Below, one piece after another: positions 61,401 to 64,000 of a stretch of 64,000 nt of DNA. Each line of letters starts with the position of its first letter. Position 1 is the first letter of the stretch. Both the position numbers and the translations under genes were made by a program. This DNA is from Idiomarina seosinensis_A (lineage in GTDB: Bacteria > Pseudomonadota > Gammaproteobacteria > Enterobacterales > Alteromonadaceae): contig NZ_CP085211.1 of NCBI RefSeq assembly GCF_044797955.1, positions 1,426,001 to 1,490,000 on the forward strand, in the 5' to 3' direction. Below the pieces are notes generated by a model. That model did no database searches. It was not told the DNA's origin and saw only the letters and a list, made by a program, of their open reading frames with translations.

Positions 61401-64000
61401 CTATTTAATAGTTAGCGCTTCGTCAACGAGTTTTTGTTGCTGTTTATTGTGCTCAGATAAATAACCAACAGCAGGTGAAGCGGAAGCATCACGGCCGCAG
61501 TAGGTTAATTGAGCACCCGAGGGAATAGCAGCCCAGAAGTGGTGTTGGCTGCTATACCAGGCGCCCTGGTTCTGTGGCTCTTCCTGACACCAGACAAACT
61601 CTTTGACATGCTGATAGTCTTTCATAATATCGGCCACTTCTTCGGCCGGGAACGGGTACAACTGTTCAATTCGAATAATCGCAACGTCATCCTGCTCGCG
61701 CTTACGGCGTTCCTGTAACAAGTCATAATAGACCTTACCGGCACACATGATCACGCGTTTAACTTTTTTCGGTTTGAGATCATCTATCTCACCGATGGCG
61801 TTGTGAAAGCATTCGTTTGCCAGATCATCCATATCTGAAATCGCTAATGGATGGCGCAACAGTGATTTAGGCGTCATGACCACTAAGGGGCGACGAACCG
61901 GACGTAACTGTTGGCGACGGATCATGTGGAATACTTGCGCCGGGGTAGTCGGCACACAAACCGACCAGTTGTGATCGGCAGACAGTTGCAGGAATCGCTC
62001 CAACCGCGCCGACGAATGCTCAGGGCCCTGACCTTCGTAGCCGTGCGGCAGCAATAATGTCAGACCACACAGGCGACCCCACTTCTGCTCACCGGAACTA
62101 AGGAATTGATCGATAACAACCTGAGCTCCATTCACAAAATCACCGAACTGAGCTTCCCACATGACCAGAGTTTTTGGTTCTGCGGTTGCGTATCCATATT
62201 CAAATGCCACCACCGCGGCTTCAGACAGGACAGAGTCATAAATTTCTATCTTGCCCTGATCATCATGGATGTCGTTAAGCGGCATATAAGTACTGGCATC
62301 TTCTTGATCATGCAATACTGCATGCCGATGGAAAAACGTACCCCGCCCAGAGTCCTGACCCGTCAACCGGATATGGATACCTTGCTCGACTAAGCTGGCA
62401 TAAGCTAATGTTTCAGCAAAGCCCCAGTCCATGGATTTATCACCTTTCGCCATTTTTTGACGTTCCTGATAAACCTTAGCGACTCGCGAATTCAGCTTAT
62501 GATCCTCAGGGTAAGAAGAGATTTTATCACCCAGTTCGCGCAGCTTTTCCGAACTAATTTCGTAATCGTAATCAACATCCCACTCGTTGCCGATATAGGG
62601 TGACCAGTCAACCGAATGCTGCCGCATCGGACGATGTTCATCAACCACGACTTCGCCGCGGTCAAGGGCATCACGGTAATCGTCAACCCATTTTTTTGCC
62701 TTGTCTTTCTCGACCACATTCTTATCAGCAAGGCGGTCGGAATAAATCTCGCGGGCAACCGGATGCTTTTTAATTTTACTGTACATCAAGGGTTGCGTTG
62801 CACTGGGCTCATCGGCTTCGTTGTGACCATGACGGCGGTAGCACACAAGGTCAATCAGTACATCGCGTTTAAATTTATTGCGATAATCAAGTGCCAGCTG
62901 AGTAACAAAAACGACGGCTTCAGGATCATCCGCATTAACGTGGAAGATAGGCGCCTGAACCATTTTTGCAATGTCAGTACAGTACTGTGTCGAGCGGGCA
63001 TCTTCACGTTTAGCAGTGGTGAACCCAACTTGATTATTAATAACAATACGCACCGAACCACCCACCTGATAAGCGCGGGTCTTGGACATATTGAAGGTTT
63101 CTTGCACTATGCCCTGGCCGGCTATCGCCGCGTCGCCGTGAATCGTTATAGGCAGAACTTTCTGCCCTTCCGGGTCATCCAGACGATCCATACGTGCGCG
63201 AACTGAACCCATCACTACCGGGTTAACGATTTCCAGGTGAGACGGATTAAAAGCAAGCGCCAGATGGACATCGCCACCCGGTGTTTCAAAGTCAGACGAA
63301 AAGCCCATATGATATTTTACATCACCGGAACCTTTATTATTGGAATGCTTACCAGCGAACTCGTCAAATAAGTCCTGTGGCTTTTTGCCCAACACATTGA
63401 CCAGCACATTCAAACGTCCGCGGTGAGCCATACCGATGACAACTTCTTTCGCGCCCTGTTCGCCCGACCGGGTAATGAGTTCTTTGAGCAGTGGCACCAG
63501 GCTGTCGCCACCTTCCAGAGAAAAGCGCTTAGCGCCCGGAAACTTTGAACCTAAATATTTTTCCAGGCCATCGGCGGCAATGAGTTCGCGCAAAATTTTG
63601 GTTTGCTGGTCCTGCTGGAACGACGGCTTGCCGGCTACGCCCTCAAGGCGCTGCTGGATCCACCGTTTTTCTTCCGTCGACACAATGTGCATATATTCCG
63701 CACCCACCTGATTACAATAGGTGGATTCAAGCACCTCATGGATGTCTTTAAGCTTCATTGTGTCGCTGCCCGTGGCCAGCGAACCGACATTAAATTCGCG
63801 GTCCAGGTCATCTTTGCTCAGACCATGAAAATCAAGTGATAGCTCGGGAACCTTTTCTTGCTGCCACATGCCAAGAGGATCAAGACTGGCGTGCTGATGC
63901 CCTCTAAAACGGTACGCGTTGATTAACTGCAGGACTTTAACTTGCTTTTCGTCTGCGTGGGAACTGCCGGCAGCCGATTGCTTGAATTTGTTCTTCGCCA
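61401..64000 (-). CDS. sucA: 2-oxoglutarate dehydrogenase E1 component (N-terminus beyond window)
   Basis: The last 866 or so residues of SucA; E. coli SucA has 933, so about 70 N-terminal residues lie past base 64000. The reading frame is open to the edge and begins AKNKFKQSAAGSSHADEKQV, then LQLINAYRFRGHQHASLDP. ThDP and substrate motifs include SLEGGDSLVPLLKELI, GMAHRGRLNVLVNVLGK, HGDAAIAGQGIVQETFNMS and the GDG-like and VWCQEEPQNQGAWY at the C-terminus. It decarboxylates 2-oxoglutarate in the TCA cycle and leads into sucBCD. Confidence 0.97.
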   Translation of the reverse strand, partial: AKNKFKQSAAGSSHADEKQVKVLQLINAYRFRGHQHASLDPLGMWQQEKVPELSLDFHGLSKDDLDREFNVGSLATGSDTMKLKDIHEVLESTYCNQVGAEYMHIVSTEEKRWIQQRLEGVAGKPSFQQDQQTKILRELIAADGLEKYLGSKFPGAKRFSLEGGDSLVPLLKELITRSGEQGAKEVVIGMAHRGRLNVLVNVLGKKPQDLFDEFAGKHSNNKGSGDVKYHMGFSSDFETPGGDVHLALAFNPSHLEIVNPVVMGSVRARMDRLDDPEGQKVLPITIHGDAAIAGQGIVQETFNMSKTRAYQVGGSVRIVINNQVGFTTAKREDARSTQYCTDIAKMVQAPIFHVNADDPEAVVFVTQLALDYRNKFKRDVLIDLVCYRRHGHNEADEPSATQPLMYSKIKKHPVAREIYSDRLADKNVVEKDKAKKWVDDYRDALDRGEVVVDEHRPMRQHSVDWSPYIGNEWDVDYDYEISSEKLRELGDKISSYPEDHKLNSRVAKVYQERQKMAKGDKSMDWGFAETLAYASLVEQGIHIRLTGQDSGRGTFFHRHAVLHDQEDASTYMPLNDIHDDQGKIEIYDSVLSEAAVVAFEYGYATAEPKTLVMWEAQFGDFVNGAQVVIDQFLSSGEQKWGRLCGLTLLLPHGYEGQGPEHSSARLERFLQLSADHNWSVCVPTTPAQVFHMIRRQQLRPVRRPLVVMTPKSLLRHPLAISDMDDLANECFHNAIGEIDDLKPKKVKRVIMCAGKVYYDLLQERRKREQDDVAIIRIEQLYPFPAEEVADIMKDYQHVKEFVWCQEEPQNQGAWYSSQHHFWAAIPSGAQLTYCGRDASASPAVGYLSEHNKQQQKLVDEALTIK

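Noticed and set aside
62616..63206. 196-residue reading frame antisense to sucA
   Set aside because: Fully antisense to a strongly conserved gene whose frame and protein are certain; codon shadow.
1..64000. CRISPR arrays, insertion sequences, prophage, tRNA or rRNA genes
   Set aside because: No regular repeat-spacer pattern, transposase, integrase or RNA gene pattern was seen anywhere in the window.

Overview
The window comes from a gammaproteobacterial chromosome of moderate GC. Two blocks keep an Escherichia coli-like gene order. The first is yffB-dapE-(M15 peptidase)-DUF2897 / purC-bamC-dapA / bcp / perM / bepA / hda, at about 21.1-33.4 kb. The second is pgm-seqA / ybfF-DUF2788-ybfE-fldA-fur / glnS / pxpABC and, further on, sucABCD, at about 34.9-64 kb. 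SeqA, Hda, BamC, a long-chain flavodoxin and DUF2788/DUF2066/DUF2069/DUF2897 genes, together with a NaChBac-like channel, suggest a marine Alteromonadales relative, most likely near Idiomarina. This placement is inferred from gene content and was not computed. I saw no tRNA, rRNA, IS element, prophage or CRISPR array, and no gap of 300 bases without a gene.

Layout. 1-4.8 kb (minus): a tight operon uppP, voltage-gated ion channel, YgjP-like metallopeptidase, LldD-type lactate dehydrogenase and a ThDP enzyme cut by the window edge. 4.9-8.4 kb (minus): YahK-like alcohol dehydrogenase, a membrane diguanylate cyclase and aspartokinase lysC. 8.6-13 kb (plus): a beta-propeller diguanylate cyclase coupled to a DUF885 lipoprotein that has lost its active-site segment. 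13-17 kb (minus): hybrid histidine kinase, MoxR ATPase and VWA protein in overlapping series. 17-21 kb: Sel1-like protein, patatin, DUF3392, xthA, an orphan CbiM-like permease and yfbV. 21.1-33.4 kb: a degenerate EIIA-like protein, then lysine, purine, cell-envelope and replication-control genes. 33.6-42.2 kb: MFS transporter, pgm, seqA, ybfF, ybfE, fldA, fur and glnS. 42.3-49 kb: 5-oxoprolinase genes behind two small membrane proteins, then an acyl-CoA dehydrogenase/kinase-like/SDR operon. 49-55.5 kb: three large signalling proteins (hybrid kinase, degenerate GGDEF-EAL, REC-EAL-GAF-GGDEF). 55.6-57.4 kb: mtfA, dps and an acidic coiled-coil protein. 57.5-64 kb: sucABCD on the minus strand.

Themes. 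Lysine/DAP synthesis has three genes here (lysC, dapA, dapE). Replication initiation control has two (hda, seqA), and a perfect DnaA box lies in front of the hda operon. Cyclic-di-GMP signalling is heavily represented: three GGDEF proteins that look active, and one degenerate protein. The most unusual items are proteins that keep a family fold but lack its catalytic residues: the DUF885 lipoprotein, the EIIA-like protein, the degenerate EAL protein and a LOV-like PAS domain without its cysteine. I found no single multi-gene system that I can call new with confidence. The best candidates are the kinase-MoxR-VWA operon, the propeller cyclase/DUF885 pair and the c-di-GMP cluster at 49-55.5 kb.
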